The notes below the pieces were generated by a model. The model was not told where the DNA came from. It ran no database searches and saw only the letters and a list, made by a program, of their open reading frames with translations. Source: Zhengitettix transpicula (Eukaryota; Arthropoda; Insecta; Orthoptera; Tetrigidae). From it: 64,000 nucleotides of DNA. Position numbers and translations under genes: made by a program. The stretch covers positions 9,181,001-9,245,000 of the forward strand of contig CM073593.1 of assembly GCA_037074705.1 (NCBI GenBank), given 5' to 3'. This document shows, one piece after another, positions 31,944 through 43,207 of the stretch (positions within the stretch are counted from its first letter, which is position 1; every line of letters starts with the position of its first letter).

Positions 31944-34175
31944 CGTAATATACAACATAATTTATTATTAATTGAAATGAATGAATTTAAAATGATTTTG
32001 CCTCACGTTGGCACGCCATCAATGTAATAAACGATTTATTAATTATTGAATTAAACGGACATAATTATTGAAGCTATTGAATGAAAGGAGCATGAAAATG
32101 GTTGAATTCAGTTAAACAATTGGTTTATTCTACACAACTATTTATTTTATAATAACAAAATTACTTGTTGAAACTTCACATCAATTTTTTATACGCAATG
32201 TCCTTTCCTCTCATCTCAGGGTCTTTAATTGGGCCTTTTTAAATAAAAAACAATAAAAATTTTACCATTCACTATTAACAAATCTTATAAATAAAAGAGT
32301 GTATGTATGTATGTATGTTTGTTTGTATGTTTGTATGTTTGTATATTTGTATGTTCGTTATACAAATTTACATCGCTGGAGAAAATTTCACCAAATTTCG
32401 TACACGTGTTCTTTGCGACCAGAAAACAAACACTGTCGGGGTGAGACGCGTCTACCACCCCCAGAAGCGGGGGTGGACGGGGGTTGAAATATTTAAACAT
32501 GCTAAAACAGTCGATATTTCAGTCGGATAAATATTTTTAGGGGTCACAGATATTGATAGTGTTTCTACCGACTGTTGGGGTGAGACGCATCTACCACCCC
32601 CAGAAGCGGGTCGGGATTATCAGTAGAGCACTTTTTGGTGTTGGGTGGAGGAACGCTGCATGTCCCTGAATTTATATATGACAATCTGGACAACGCGCGG
32701 GTTTCGTCTGGGTTGGGATGAGTTGACCGACTGTTTTTTTGCGTCGATTAAATATATTTCGGGATGAATTAGATTAATAAAATTTCCCTACATGTTCTCT
32801 GTGTATAATTTCAACCCCTTCCGGACTCATAAGGGTGCACCCTTAAGGGTGGGCGTGAAGTAGCATTACATAAAAAGAAACCAGAAACTATCAGGATTGT
32901 CACTGAGTTTAATTATGACATTAAACTTGACCGTTTAAGTCCCCGAAGCGGGAGTGGTCGGGGGTGAAAATTTTCAAACATGTTAAACGGTCGATATTTG
33001 CAATAATTATTTCCTGGGGTTAATTACTTTGATAGTATTTATACCGATGTTGTTTGTGTATAATTTAACCCCTGTGAGGGGAGCAAGCTTAGGGGTGGGG
33101 TGGAAGTACCTTAAATAAAATCCCGCAAACAACCGAGATTCGAATCAATTCCGAGACTATGAATGTCGCTGAATCTAATTGTGACAACCTGGGTAACGCG
33201 ACGGGTTTGGGAGGTGTTGGGCGGGGGAATAAATTTTCAGACAATGTAATCGGCCGATTTTTGCGTGGAATACATTCTTTTTCATTATCGCATATTTGTG
33301 GGGGTGGTCATCTTCTAACATGTAAAAACGGCCGATATATTAAGTCAATGACCTAATCCCCCTTCGGTATGGGAGGTGAGCACATTTAGGGATAGGGTTC
33401 GAGGAGCTTTACATAAAAATAGCGCAAAAGTAACCAAAATTGGAGTCTTATGGATGACATCTCGGGCAACGCCGGGCACCCAGCTAGTAATTTTATAAAC
33501 CTTCAAAATTTAATCAAAATAAAACGAAATAAATGAACATGAAATTGAAATCGAAATCTTTATTTAACGTTTACAAATATGAATTTAAAATGTTTCTCTT
33601 TACTTACTGTTGTACCGGCACCAGGGCAATTGTAGGGGTTTTGTAACACACTTTTTCATGTGTTCAACATTACTTCACTTTGCAATGCTCCGGTATTGAC
33701 CATCGGACACAATTGTTCCGAAACCTTCGTCACACCGATATCCGCCGACTTTACTTTGTGCTCCACGTTTGTCTCATGCCAAAATGTAGATTGGTGCTCT
33801 CGTCTTGAATTAGCGACCAAATCAAAACTTCGTTTTCTCATTTACTAACGTGCTCCACCAACTGCCAGACTCAATTACTCTGTATTCCACAATGTTCTGT
33901 GGCTGACCAAGAAATTTCTACTCCTTCTGCATATATCAAGGTTTCGTGGCTGACTGCATTCGACAAGATTTCGTGGCAGACTAACAAAATTTCAACTCGT
34001 TCAGCATTCGGCAATGTTTCGTCGCTGACTACTCCGTAGCATACGCGCGCTCCAACAACAATGTCCTGCCTGTTCAGTATTCTCAACCATTATTCTATCT
34101 GTGTTCACCGATAACAATTTATTTCAAATCTCTAATTATTAATTATTTTAATTACCCTTTTTATCATTACAATAT
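31940..34175 (-). mobile_element. LTR unit U5 interrupted by a Helitron
   Basis: The unit 31944-34171 is flanked by ATAT (31940-31943, 34172-34175). The stub starts CGTAATATAC (TG decayed to CG); the reverse PBS-like segment GCCTCACGTTGGCACGCCA is at 32000-32018; the LTR starts TGTAATAAAC at 32023 and ends TTTTATCATTACA at 34171. Removing the Helitron at 32283-33487 leaves an LTR of about 944 bp, the family norm. So the Helitron came later. No internal genes. Confidence 0.85.
32283..33487 (+). mobile_element. Complete non-autonomous Helitron (H1)
   Basis: Begins TCTTATAAATAAAAGAG (5' TC) after A and ends CACCCAGCTAG before T, i.e. inserted between A and T as Helitrons do. The 3' hairpin is CGGGCAACGCCGGG just upstream of CTAG (about 33463-33476). 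It has a (GTAT/GTTT)n stretch at 32300-32355 and repeated modules: CCACCCCCAGAAGCGGG twice (about 32455 and 32596), and ACATGTTAAACGGTCGATAT-type modules several times. 1205 bp, no Rep or helicase frame, so it depends on a partner elsewhere. It has intact ends, unlike the four relics in this window. Confidence 0.85.
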
Positions 34176-35100
34176 ATAATGTGGTAATTAAAAAAATGTA
34201 ATTATTTAATGAACAACATTTTATGATTTTCATTGTCGGCGGCGTAAATATAAGAATTGTGTACAAGAATATGGGGCCTTTAATGCTTGCTTGCTATGGG
34301 CATTGTCGCGAAGGCATGGCTGGACGTGCGGAACTTTAGTGTGTGTTGGGAATTGGCGGCGAGGGAGCAGAGTTTTTGTTCTGGAAGCTGCAAGTGTGTT
34401 TGTCAGAACTTACACTTGAGAATTGCTTGGACCAGGAAAGCGAACCTGATTCAAAGTTCCTGTGACTGTATTCAAGCAAGTGTATAGGGGCAGCAGAGAC
34501 GTAATATAGTAAAGTCCCGGATTTATGGATTACGAGGCGACAATCTGAAGTATTGTCCATTGGCATATTTATGCAAGTATCAAAGATACAACGTTATCAA
34601 CTGTAAAGAGCAGGAAGTGCTTTGTGTCTGAAAATTACAACAACATTAAATTCAATGAAACATGGCCTGTCTGTGAAGTGTTTAACAATAATCGAGTGAG
34701 GTCGAGCCCCCTGCGAACAGCAAATGGTAATGTAAACTAAAATAAAATTTATTAATAGTAAACCTAATGGAAATAATAATTATCGTCAGATTTCATATTT
34801 CAATAAATATTTAAGGTACGAATTTTTCACATTGTAAGTTTTTAATTGTCATGTCGTAACATTCTTTATGAGAGGCTCGATAGTTAGCCCTGAAATTAAG
34901 CCAACAAAATTTTCAATGGTGATAAGAATTTGTTTTAATAAATTAACTTTGTTTTATATTTTAAATTCTGATTTTTCATTTAAAATCCTATCATTTCAAC
35001 TTGCTTATTTAAAATCTAATTAAATAGTATTATTACAAATGTGCTCCAATGTTGGCTTATTTAAATTAAATAATTAATCAAATACTGTGTTTATTAAAAT
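34176..35100 (+). mobile_element. LTR unit U6, sense orientation
   Basis: The LTR starts TGTGGTAATTAAAA at about 34180 and ends TATTATTACA at 35037. TGCTCCAATGTTGGC (about 35042-35056) then resembles the PBS type, followed by an AT-rich stub to about 35098 that ends in TTATTA rather than ATTACA. The 5' part (CGGCGGCGTAAATATAAG, TACAAGAATATGGGGCC) mirrors 24990-25025. No target duplication could be confirmed. Its start lies 9 bp from the end of U5. Confidence 0.65.
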
Positions 35101-35125
35101 ATATAGGAGACTCGCACGGATCTTG

Positions 35126-35215
35126 GGTCGACAGGGAAGCTCAGATGGATAGAGCAACTTCTTACCTAGAGGTGGTCCCGTGTGTTTGATTCCTGGTTCT
35201 TCCGAGCAAATTCTT
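35126..35215 (+). mobile_element. tRNA-like SINE head
   Basis: AGCTCAGATGGATAGAGCAAC (A-box-like; about 35141) and GTGTGTTTGATTCCTGG (B-box-like; about 35182) have tRNA spacing. The acceptor and other stems do not pair well, so it is a relic and not a working tRNA gene. The SINE body downstream could not be delimited. Confidence 0.55.
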
Positions 35216-36197
35216 ACTTCATTATTGTCTCATACTGTAAATATCTAATTACAGTTATTCAAGACTATATGAATCCTGAAAAGCAAGAGGCTTGATGCTA
35301 CGTCAATGCAAGCCACATATCACAAAGCTCTTGCTGAATAACAGTTTAATCATATTACTGATAAAGTAATAAAGTAAATAATGAAGTATATTATAAATTA
35401 CAATAATGTATTGATTCTTCTCGCTTATATTGCTATAAAATCCTAAGTTGGAAAGAGATTTACTACGATACAATATTTTTACTTAGTTGTATTACACTGG
35501 ATTGAAAGATTTTTCCATCGCAATGAAGTGCTTGTAAACATTTTTGTTTGAGAAACGGTGAAGTTGTGTTTGGAATTTTGAACGACATAATTTAGCAGAG
35601 GAGCGGGTAAGCGGGCAAACAGTGCCAGGCTTTGCTTGGGCCTCGTCTACAAACTGTGGCAGCTTTTATCAAGTTTGAAGAGCAGACAGCGCAATGTAGA
35701 TAAACTACCGCGGTCTATTGTACTCGGCATGGGGCGGTTTTCAGATTAATAGACATATCAAACTTGACTGTTCGTTCGATCTACGCTATCAGCTGAGGTC
35801 TGTGAAACACTCGCTCTAATCATCAGGTAGTGGCAATTATCCGCTACATTATTGACACACTTTGATTATCAATGTCCTATGCGCACTTGAATTATTTACA
35901 AAATCGTGTAATAACAAACATACATAAATATAATAATAGATAAATATTTCACTAAGTGAAAACCTTACAATTTTTAATCAAATGAGTTAAAAAAATATGT
36001 TAAGGAAAGTTTTTCGAATGGTCCAATAAAATAGTTGAACATTACATCGGATATGAAATGTGAAGACACGTATCGTATGTGGGACTATAATATAACGGGA
36101 ATATATATCATAGTAATTCCCCCTCTGCTTTGTTGCCAGCTTAGGTCAGTCGTCGAAATTCGGTGTTTTTGCGAGCTGGATTTTATAGAAAAATTAT
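35216..36197. other. Nothing recognised
   Basis: No coding frame with a motif. An imperfect pairing of ATCAAGTTTGA (about 35669) with TCAAACTTGA (about 35758) is too short to call an element. Confidence 0.4.
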
Positions 36198-37158
36198 ATA
36201 TTGTAATAATAAAATAGATAGCGTTAATTAAACTAATTGCCCCACGTTGTGGAAGCTAAATTGTAATGAATTAAATAAGAGTGAATAATTAACAAACAAA
36301 TTTTATTGAATTATTCAAACAATTAATTTTCAGTATTAACAAATTGATAATTCGTTCTGGAACAGTTTATTTTTTTTAACAGAAAGGAACGAGAAATAAT
36401 TACTACTTTAAACTTTATGATACCATTTATTTTATTTAATAGAAATCTATAACATTTTCTCTGAGCTTAAATACATTTAAAGTTTCAAAGTTTAGAAATT
36501 TGATAACTCTTCTCTCAGGGTCGTTTACCTGCGCCTGATAAGTAAAGAACAATCATAGAATTTATAAATTAATAAATTAACAATCAAAACCAAAATGAGA
36601 CGAACGAAATCTGACGAATACCTTTAACTATCGTTTACAACTTAATTAACTTGGTTTCTACTCACAAAAAATGTTCGGCTGGTACCAGACTTAGTTTTCT
36701 TGGCTCGGGCACACAATTTACACTAAAAGGGCCATGAATCACTGACTCTACACTTGATTGTCAAACACACGGTCGTAGTTATTGAATTTTCCTCCGGGAA
36801 CTGGATCTGCTGCCCCTCCGAATAATCAGCCAGACATATTGTTACACATTGTCTTTATGTGGAAAATGTTGATATCAGTACGCGTAGGAATCTTAATGTG
36901 GCACAAATATTTGATTACTCTTTGCAGTTTTTTCAAAGTATCTCGCCCTTCAAACGTTATACTTGGATTTAAAAACTTGTAACTTTCTCGGTTGAATTTT
37001 ATATTTAGGCCACGCTGTTCGTTCTTTCCAATGTTACTTCCAGAAAGCGCTCGCAGCCCGCAAACAAAGACCACCTACATTGTTGTCTTTTGAAGATTGG
37101 TACCGCTAACAATCCAATTATTAAAATCATTACTGACCTCTAATTAGTATTACAATAT
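36198..37158 (-). mobile_element. LTR unit U7 with PBS-like segment and stub
   Basis: 36202-37154 flanked by ATAT on both sides (36198-36201, 37155-37158). Stub 36202-36238 (TGTAATAATAAAATAG...), PBS-like CCCCACGTTGTGGAAGC (36241-36257; reverse complement of the TGG...CAACGTGGGG type), LTR 36263-37154 (892 bp). The LTR closely matches that of U8 (AACTGGATCTGCTGC, CAGACATATTGTTACACATT, TTTATGTGGAAAATGTTGAT). No coding region. Confidence 0.85.
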
Positions 37159-37170
37159 ATATATATATAT

Positions 37171-37312
37171 ATATCTGACTATTTAAGAGTAAATTATAAA
37201 AAATCACAGCCCTTTGAAGTCAGAAAAATATTTATAATTGAAAGAATACAACGTTTTATTGCTGTTTGCGACCTCTTCAGGTATATGAAGTTTTACACTA
37301 CAAAACAATACA
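37171..37312 (-). mobile_element. Foldback family C, one-arm copy
   Basis: TCTGACTATTTAAGAGTAAA, CAGCCCTTTGAAGTCAGAAA and GCGACCTCTTCAGG match the left side and left arm of the element at 8518. The second arm is missing. On the minus strand it reads CCTGAAGAGGTCGC ... AAAACGTTG. Confidence 0.65.
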
Positions 37313-38968
37313 ACAATTAAAATAAAATTTGATGATAGATTTTGTTCATAAGATAACTTACTCCCTTGACTGCTGTGGCGTAAATGGTATGAAACTTAGG
37401 ATTGTGAATTATCGACCGTACCAGAAATCTAACCTCCACTAAGTACGTGGTACTGAATCAATATTTTCCTAACCTAATCCGTTATAACATACTTTTAAGT
37501 TTGTCTCTCCGAATAGGGTTGTATTTTGTTCATTCGTTGTTAAGTATTGCGGGAGAAGGGCAGTTAGAGTGTTCACATTATGAAAAAGGATATAATTCCT
37601 CTGATTGTCGTAATTAATACGGATAAGAAAACTGACTAGTAAATTTACTGCTATGTTTTGTGAAATTACCAGCAAGGTTCCTTCTCTGTCCTCATAAAGT
37701 AACAACAGGAGCAACGAAATCCCATTTGCAGATCTCTCGTTAACACTCCTGACCAAATCGATCGTAATCCCGGATGGAATTTAACCAACTATAACTCCGA
37801 CTTGTCGGCATGAATAAATAGAAACAGATAACTGCGCATCAAAAAGTTCCCAAAATAAAATATCGGCTCAAAAGTTACATGTGGTTTTCGGTTTTAAACA
37901 TACGGATAATATAAATTTCGACCAGTTCTTGTCGTCCTTCAAGGCTACTTTCACTATCCACGACTGTATTGATTTGATTATCTGTATTTGTTTTTTCAAT
38001 CCTGTAGGTATCCTCTAAATTGGCCGTTGTGTTGAATCTGCGTCCGTCTCAGCTACAAGATACATACGAATTGATGACGTTATCCGCATCAACAGTACAA
38101 ATTATCTTAATACACCAAACTACCATAAAATTATTGTTAAATGTAATTTTAACAGAAAAACTGCCGCAAGGAATTCAAGAAAAGAAATGCAATTTATAAA
38201 AATTTTCAATATGTATTCTGAATATAAAAATAAACCTCGAAGTTATTGAATCAATTTTAATTATATTGTAGGTTACAATAATCGAATAATTCAAATATTT
38301 TACATTAGATTTATATTCCTTAACTTTAGTTAGCAAACATCGTTTGCTCTGCTCGATCTAACAAAATGAGCAACTATTGCAACTAATTTGATAAAAAACA
38401 TTATGGAATATGAGTATGAAGACGGTCTTTATTTTTTTAACAATGACCAAAGTGTTGACAGATTTGAAAATTACTGAGATATTTGGTTTTTTGAATAAGA
38501 TTTTAAATTTTGTAGATAAACAATCTTAATAAGGTAAAACAATAAAATTGTTAGCATTGGTTATAGACGGACAACGGTCATTTTGTTGTAGTAAATGTAA
38601 TTATTTCTTTGAAGATAAAATCAGTATGATAATAATTATCTGTTAAAATGTTGAATACATAGTTAAGGTTCTCAGAGTGATGTGAAATATCAGACAATAA
38701 CAAAACTTTGGCAGAAAAATTAAAAACCATAGGCTTCTTTATAATGAATTGGATGATAAGATAAAAAATTCGAAACTCGACCTGAGTAAGTAGATTTAAC
38801 AAAATAATTAAAAGTTAAACTGATTTTGACGGAAAATACAAACTTTTAAAAAATTCAGATGACAATCTCTTTCCAATTAATAAGTTAATTCAATATTTGA
38901 ACAGTAATTATTAAATTCATACATTAATTCATCCAATTTGTCCTCAGCATGCCTGTAATAAGCTATAG
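37313..38968. other. 1.65 kb, nothing recognised
   Basis: AT-rich; short open frames without motifs and no family matches. Confidence 0.45.
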
Positions 38969-39839
38969 GTATTGTAAAGAATTCTTTTTGTGGGCTGGGT
39001 TTTTGCGTTAAATCAAAAAAATATTGACCATTAAAGAAATTTTATATAAGTTTATTACAGTTAAGCATGAAAAACTCTTATCTCAGGCATCTGTGGTTTT
39101 TACGTAGAAGAGATCTGCTGCCCGCACCAAATACGTACTGCTATTCTGTGTTGTGTTGCTTGCTTTAGCTCTCGTATCGACGTCTCCGTATCTCACAGCC
39201 GGCAGAACGGGTTAAGTGCAGTGATGACTTCAGTCAGGACCATTGCAAGGCGTTGACTCAGCGGTTGACCACTGGCTAAGGCGTCGGCCTCCGGGATTGA
39301 TTGCTGGCAAGCCGTCGTACTAAATTGTGTGGCTTCAATGAACTCTTCACTAACAAATTATGGCCCCTTTCTCACGACGGTTCTGCCTCGGACTATAACA
39401 GAGACAACTTGGAAAAGTTTACAGTAGAACTCATGAGATTTGTAGATCGGTGACACCTAAAACGTATACTCGTAACGCAATACGGAGCCTTTCATAATCA
39501 CATCCACCAGCTGTGGTGAGCGCAGAACAACTGTCTAGTTTCAAAGCTTATCTCCGTTCCCTCCATTATAGCCTCCCATTCTTTTACTTTTTTCATTATT
39601 AGAAAACTTCGTCGAAATGTCAGCTTCACTGATTCTTCCATTGTTACAAGAGTTATAGCACGCAGCTGCAGTTCCGTAGTCAACAATGGCCAACTATTCT
39701 GTCATGTTGAGGCCAACAATAGAGACAGGACACGAAAATTACTTGGATGATACGTGCACGATTTCGAATTCTCCAAACCACAGCAAACAACACTTCCGAG
39801 ACAAAGCAAAACTAAACCAAAATACACGCGTTACAGTAT
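38969..39839 (-). mobile_element. Solo LTR, L2 family, inverse copy
   Basis: 38973-39835 (863 bp), TGTAAAGAATTC...CACGCGTTACA, flanked by GTAT on both sides (38969-38972, 39836-39839). It is the reverse complement of 21828-22703 over its whole length with moderate divergence (shared TTGACCACTGGCTAAGGCGTC, AACAATGG, CGAATTCTCCAAAC). The different target duplications show independent insertions. Confidence 0.85.
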
Positions 39840-40470
39840 ATAAGATATTTCTCCAAATAAGAATTTTCTAAATCCATTTTTACAATCTCAGCAAATAACG
39901 GAGATAAGGAGCAATCCACAGAGAACCCAGAAATCCGATGATAAACATTATTAAATGTAAATGTTAAATTAACACCTATTTCAATTATTTTATGAACGAC
40001 CATCTAGATTTTAAACTGTCGATGACAAGATCAAATAGAATACTAGTAAATAAAGAAACCAGAAAGAGTTAAAATAATATGATCCATAATAATGCAATAT
40101 ATAAATTAGATATTGTTTGGATAAATTCAAAAGAGTCCATAATAGCATGATGGGGGTTTTCATAATGACAAAAAAATAAAAATTTATATAAAGGTCTGTC
40201 AATTGAGGTAAATTTCTTAAAATAATGTTGTGACATGAATTATTTAATTATAACAAATATTACGTAAATCCTGGCTTGGCAGTACCATCTCTAAAAGACA
40301 TTATAAATTGAGCTGCTTCAGGTTCTTATTCAATTTTCTTACGTTAGAAGAAATTTCCAGCAATTCATTTTTAATTTCATGTTAGTTCTTGCATTTTTCC
40401 TTTAAATTATTTAAAAACTACGCTGAGTAATTTTTCAATTTGCAAAAACAGCTGAGTTTTAAGTTCTCTT
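39840..40470. other. Nothing recognised
   Basis: AT-rich, without motif-bearing frames or repeat matches. Confidence 0.4.
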
Positions 40471-40656
40471 TAAGATATATAAATCAAACTGAGGTTGTGT
40501 ATTGTAAGCTAAATTGTTTGCCGTTAGGTATTCGACGTTAAGTTTCCTTTTTGTGTGTTAGTTGCTTTCGTTGGAGGAAGTGCGTTGGGATGTAATCGAG
40601 TTCCCGTCCCATTCATTAGGCTGAAGCGCGCCAATTATCGTGCGTGCTTCGGAGAA

Positions 40657-40806
40657 ATGGCGTCCACGGCGGAAAGAACGTATCAGGAGCGGAAATTCTA
40701 TAAGCAAGTCAAATTACTTGCCGAGGGAGCTGCAAGAAAACCCAGCAATTTCGTTACTATCACGGCCCTCGAATACGTCTTCGAAGCAGCGGAAAAGAAG
40801 AAATAA
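40657..40806 (+). CDS. Short coding-like frame, unknown
   Basis: ATG at 40657-40659 (context AGAAATGG) opens 49 codons ending ...EYVFEAAEKKK before TAA at 40804-40806; the frame is open upstream to 40555. The region is much GC-richer and more codon-like than its flanks, and a TATA-like ATATATAAATC lies at about 40474, some 180 bp upstream. The predicted peptide is charged and probably helical, with no known domain. It could be a small gene, an exon or a transposon leader. The mariner element begins 155 bp downstream. Confidence 0.25.
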   Translation: MASTAERTYQERKFYKQVKLLAEGAARKPSNFVTITALEYVFEAAEKKK

Positions 40807-40974
40807 AATATCTCAATTTAATCTCTCCATACGGCGACTGAGTTGCGCGGGAGCAATTCTTTCAATAATCTCTCAGGCCCTGCACTTTTCACGTCTTGTA
40901 ATCAATTTCGAACTTAACACACTTAAGGTTAGGCAAAATAATCTGTAATGTGCTTATAATACGAGGCATGTTCG

Positions 40975-41164
40975 TAAAGTAAGAGTACTAGATTTTTATA
41001 ATTTTTTTAGAAGAAATTGTATGTGATAAAATTTACAGGACATTGTTGATACACTTGTTGACTATTTTTCCACATAATCGCAATCACGTTCAATGCATGT
41101 GGCACAAGCTTCTTTATGCCCTCCTCGAAGAACTCTCCCGACATTTCAGAACCTCTTTCTTTTT
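40975..41164 (-). pseudogene. mariner transposase, C-terminal end
   Basis: Minus strand: SGEFFEEGIKKL at about 41100-41135, then after a shift CIERDCDYVEK and a stop. This matches the C terminus usual in mariner transposases (FFxxGIxKLxxRYxKCIxxxGDYVEK). A SINE separates it from the preceding segment. Confidence 0.75.
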
Positions 41165-41385
41165 TAAAATTGATTAATTTCTAGTCGCATCAACTTCTCA
41201 GGTCATTAGTGGCTTTTTATGGGTACTCACATTTGTCATGTCGGGAGACTACTTAACAGTTTCTGTCACCCCACACAAACATCAATGCCCTCGCCGGGAT
41301 TTGAACCCGGGACTTCAGTGATGCGAGACAGTCACACCACTCTTTCTACACCTGCTAGTCTGTTGAAAATTTAATTCCACCCACG
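41165..41385 (-). mobile_element. tRNA-derived SINE inside mariner
   Basis: Minus strand: A-box-like GAGTGGTGTGACTGT and B-box-like CCGGGTTCAAATCCCGG (about 41291-41307), then a body ending AAGCCACTAATGACCTGAG and AGTTGATGCGACTAGAAATT. The last motif recurs at 54409-54455 (TAATGACCTAAAGG, TTAATGCGACATTAAA), so both belong to SINEs sharing a 3' tail. Confidence 0.75.
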
Positions 41386-41545
41386 TGTGCCTTCCGGAAG
41401 GTTAAAATAATCCGAAGACGTCAAGTCAGGGGAATACGCGGGGTTGTTCAAAATGCCCCAACCAAATGAGTCCAAGAGTGCCTTGTAGCTAAGGACGGGT
41501 GTTGTCGTGCAACAAGCACACACCTCTCGTCAGCAATTTTATTAA
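41386..41545 (-). pseudogene. mariner transposase, second catalytic Asp region
   Basis: Minus strand: GVCLLHDNTRP at about 41492-41525 contains the second conserved aspartate of the D,D34D triad (usual LLHDNARPH). TLGLIWLGHFEQPRVFP follows with a stop, the degraded equivalent of the region leading to the third aspartate (usual HPPYSPDLAPSD). Pseudogene. Confidence 0.75.
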
Positions 41546-41639
41546 TATACAGATATTTTTTAATTCTAAGGCTTTACAATTGTTATATATGGTTGACGTT
41601 AACATATTAAAAATAAATTGAAGATATTTAGTTACTTCT

Positions 41640-42639
41640 TAACTGAGTAGTAGAAGGTGAAGTTAAAATTTTTTTATTTTACGGTGGTTGTCAGATCAAT
41701 TTGCCGTTTCGTTTTTAACGTTCTGACGGGTTTAGTGTGAAGGAAAGTGGGATTCTGTAGTAGAGATAATGAGATTGAAGTTGTGGAGATTTCGATTATG
41801 CTGGATTAGGGCAATTTTAATTATGGTTATTTGGGTTGAGGAAATATTTAGGGCATTGTGGATTCTAGTGTTAGAAACGTACCAAGTATTTTATTTTGGG
41901 ATATTTGGATTTTATTCATGTACGTGGTAGCGGCAGAATTCCATATCTAACAAGCATAAAACCAGAGGGGATACTTGGCGGACAGTTACAGGAGTTGTTT
42001 TGTTGAGAAGGAAAAGGAGATTTGAAAGGTTGAAAGTGTGAAGGAACCATGTTAGTTTGGAGTCGAGGATTAGGCCGAGGTATTCGTGGGGACATTTAGT
42101 AGAGATAGTGGAGTTGCTAATACTGACTGAAACGTCTTTTCATTTGAGGGAGAAGGGAACGGTTACGGATTTGGAATGATTGATGATTATGCACCAGTCG
42201 TTGGCCCAGATTGAGATGAGATGTAAGGATGTTTGACGGTGGTTTGGTAGTCGCGTTCGTGAGAAGTGATAGCGATATCGTCTACGAACATTTTGGCAGA
42301 GGGGACAATAGGAATATCGTGGTTGTAGATGGAATAGAGGAATGGACTAATTACACTTTCTTGTGAGACGCCTGACAGAATAGGGTGAACTGGAGAGAAG
42401 TGATGGTCTATTGTAACTCTGTAGGATCGGTAGGTGACGTAATTGGAGATGTGGTTTAAGTAGTGTTCGGAGGCGTGGGGTTTGACTTTAAACAGAAGGA
42501 AAGGGTAGTGAACTTTATAGCTTTTTCGGAATCTAGAAATGTTGCCATGTAGATATTTTTGCTTCGAAGGAGTTGTTAATCGTTTCTGTCAGAATGTTGA
42601 TCAGGTGGGGACAGGAGTGATCGTTCCGGAAGCCAACCT
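41640..42639 (-). pseudogene. LINE reverse transcriptase relic, 3' part
   Basis: Minus strand: QVGFRNDHSCPHLINILTET (about 42575-42635), GVSQESVISPFLYSIYNHDI (about 42315-42375, motif B) and SAKMFVDDIAIT (42262-42298, motif C with FVDD), then SIWANDWCIIINHSKSV (about 42155-42205). This is a jockey-like non-LTR element with frameshifts. Its 5' continuation lies beyond a MITE at 43119-43200. Confidence 0.85.
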
Positions 42640-43118
42640 GTTGGTTGGGTGTCGTATTCTGAACGGTCGTGCCCTGAGCGGACAACAGTCCCTTCCTCAA
42701 TCCTGAGCTAGCAGGTATATAGTTTTCCGAAGAGCAACTTTATCAGTCTTGATTTTAACATTAAGTGAATGTAATACAAGTTTAATGTATAACATTTCTG
42801 AAACTTATCTGGATTTATAATTTCTATCTTTATCTGTAATATGGAAACTGTTCCAATTGGTAGTGATTCGTTTAATAAATATGTATATAAATGATCAATT
42901 AAGAACAAATCTTATAGCAGTCATTAAATGATCTAATTTCTAAATCTGTGTTTCTAAAAATTTCAACAAAGCAAGATTTTACAAAATGATAATTTATAAT
43001 AATTGTTAAAGAGTGATTAAGTTGCTCTTCGTCAAACTTTATACCTTCTCGCTCAGCGGTCAGGATTGAGGAAGGGACTCACGGCACGGCCGCTCAAAAT
43101 ACGGCGCCGTTGGTTGGG
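42640..43118. mobile_element. TIR element (MITE) inserted in LINE
   Basis: 42650-43108, about 459 bp. Terminal inverted repeats run for about 100 bp: GTCGTATTCTGAACGGTCGT at the left, GCCGTATTTTGAGCGGCCGT on the other strand at the right; AAGAGCAACTT also mirrors. GTTGGTTGGG at 42640-42649 and 43109-43118 is a target duplication of 8-10 bp. Non-coding. The duplication size fits Mutator-like, Merlin or hAT groups; the termini do not decide it. The LINE reading on either side joins across it, proving insertion. Confidence 0.85.
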
Positions 43119-43203
43119 GATAAGGTGGGAAAGTTGGCTTTTAAGTCTAGGCAGGAGGAGTTTTTGGAAAGGAGAAGGAGAAGGCTGATTAGTCTACAGT
43201 TTC
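43119..43203 (-). pseudogene. LINE reverse transcriptase relic, 5' part
   Basis: Minus strand: PFQKLLLPRLKSQLSHLIPN, the segment that precedes QVGFRNDHS in reverse transcriptases of this type. With 41640-42639 it forms one element split by the MITE at 42650-43108. Confidence 0.75.
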
Positions 43204-43207
43204 GTCA

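Noticed and set aside
32300..32360. CRISPR-like or coding repeat in the (GTAT/GTTT)n tract
   Set aside because: It is a simple sequence within the 5' end of the Helitron. The repetitive MYVCMYVC-type frames are a by-product of the microsatellite.
35640..35800. Inverted repeat around ATCAAGTTTGA
   Set aside because: Only about 10 bp pair perfectly and the rest is interrupted; expected by chance in AT-rich DNA of this length.
36263..37154. Interpretation of the TGTAAT...ATTACA elements as DNA transposons with short TIRs
   Set aside because: The 4-bp duplications, 0.9-1.4 kb length, TG...CA ends and an adjacent tRNA-Lys-type primer binding site fit LTRs better. The alternative is kept open only for the LTR-PBS-stub form.
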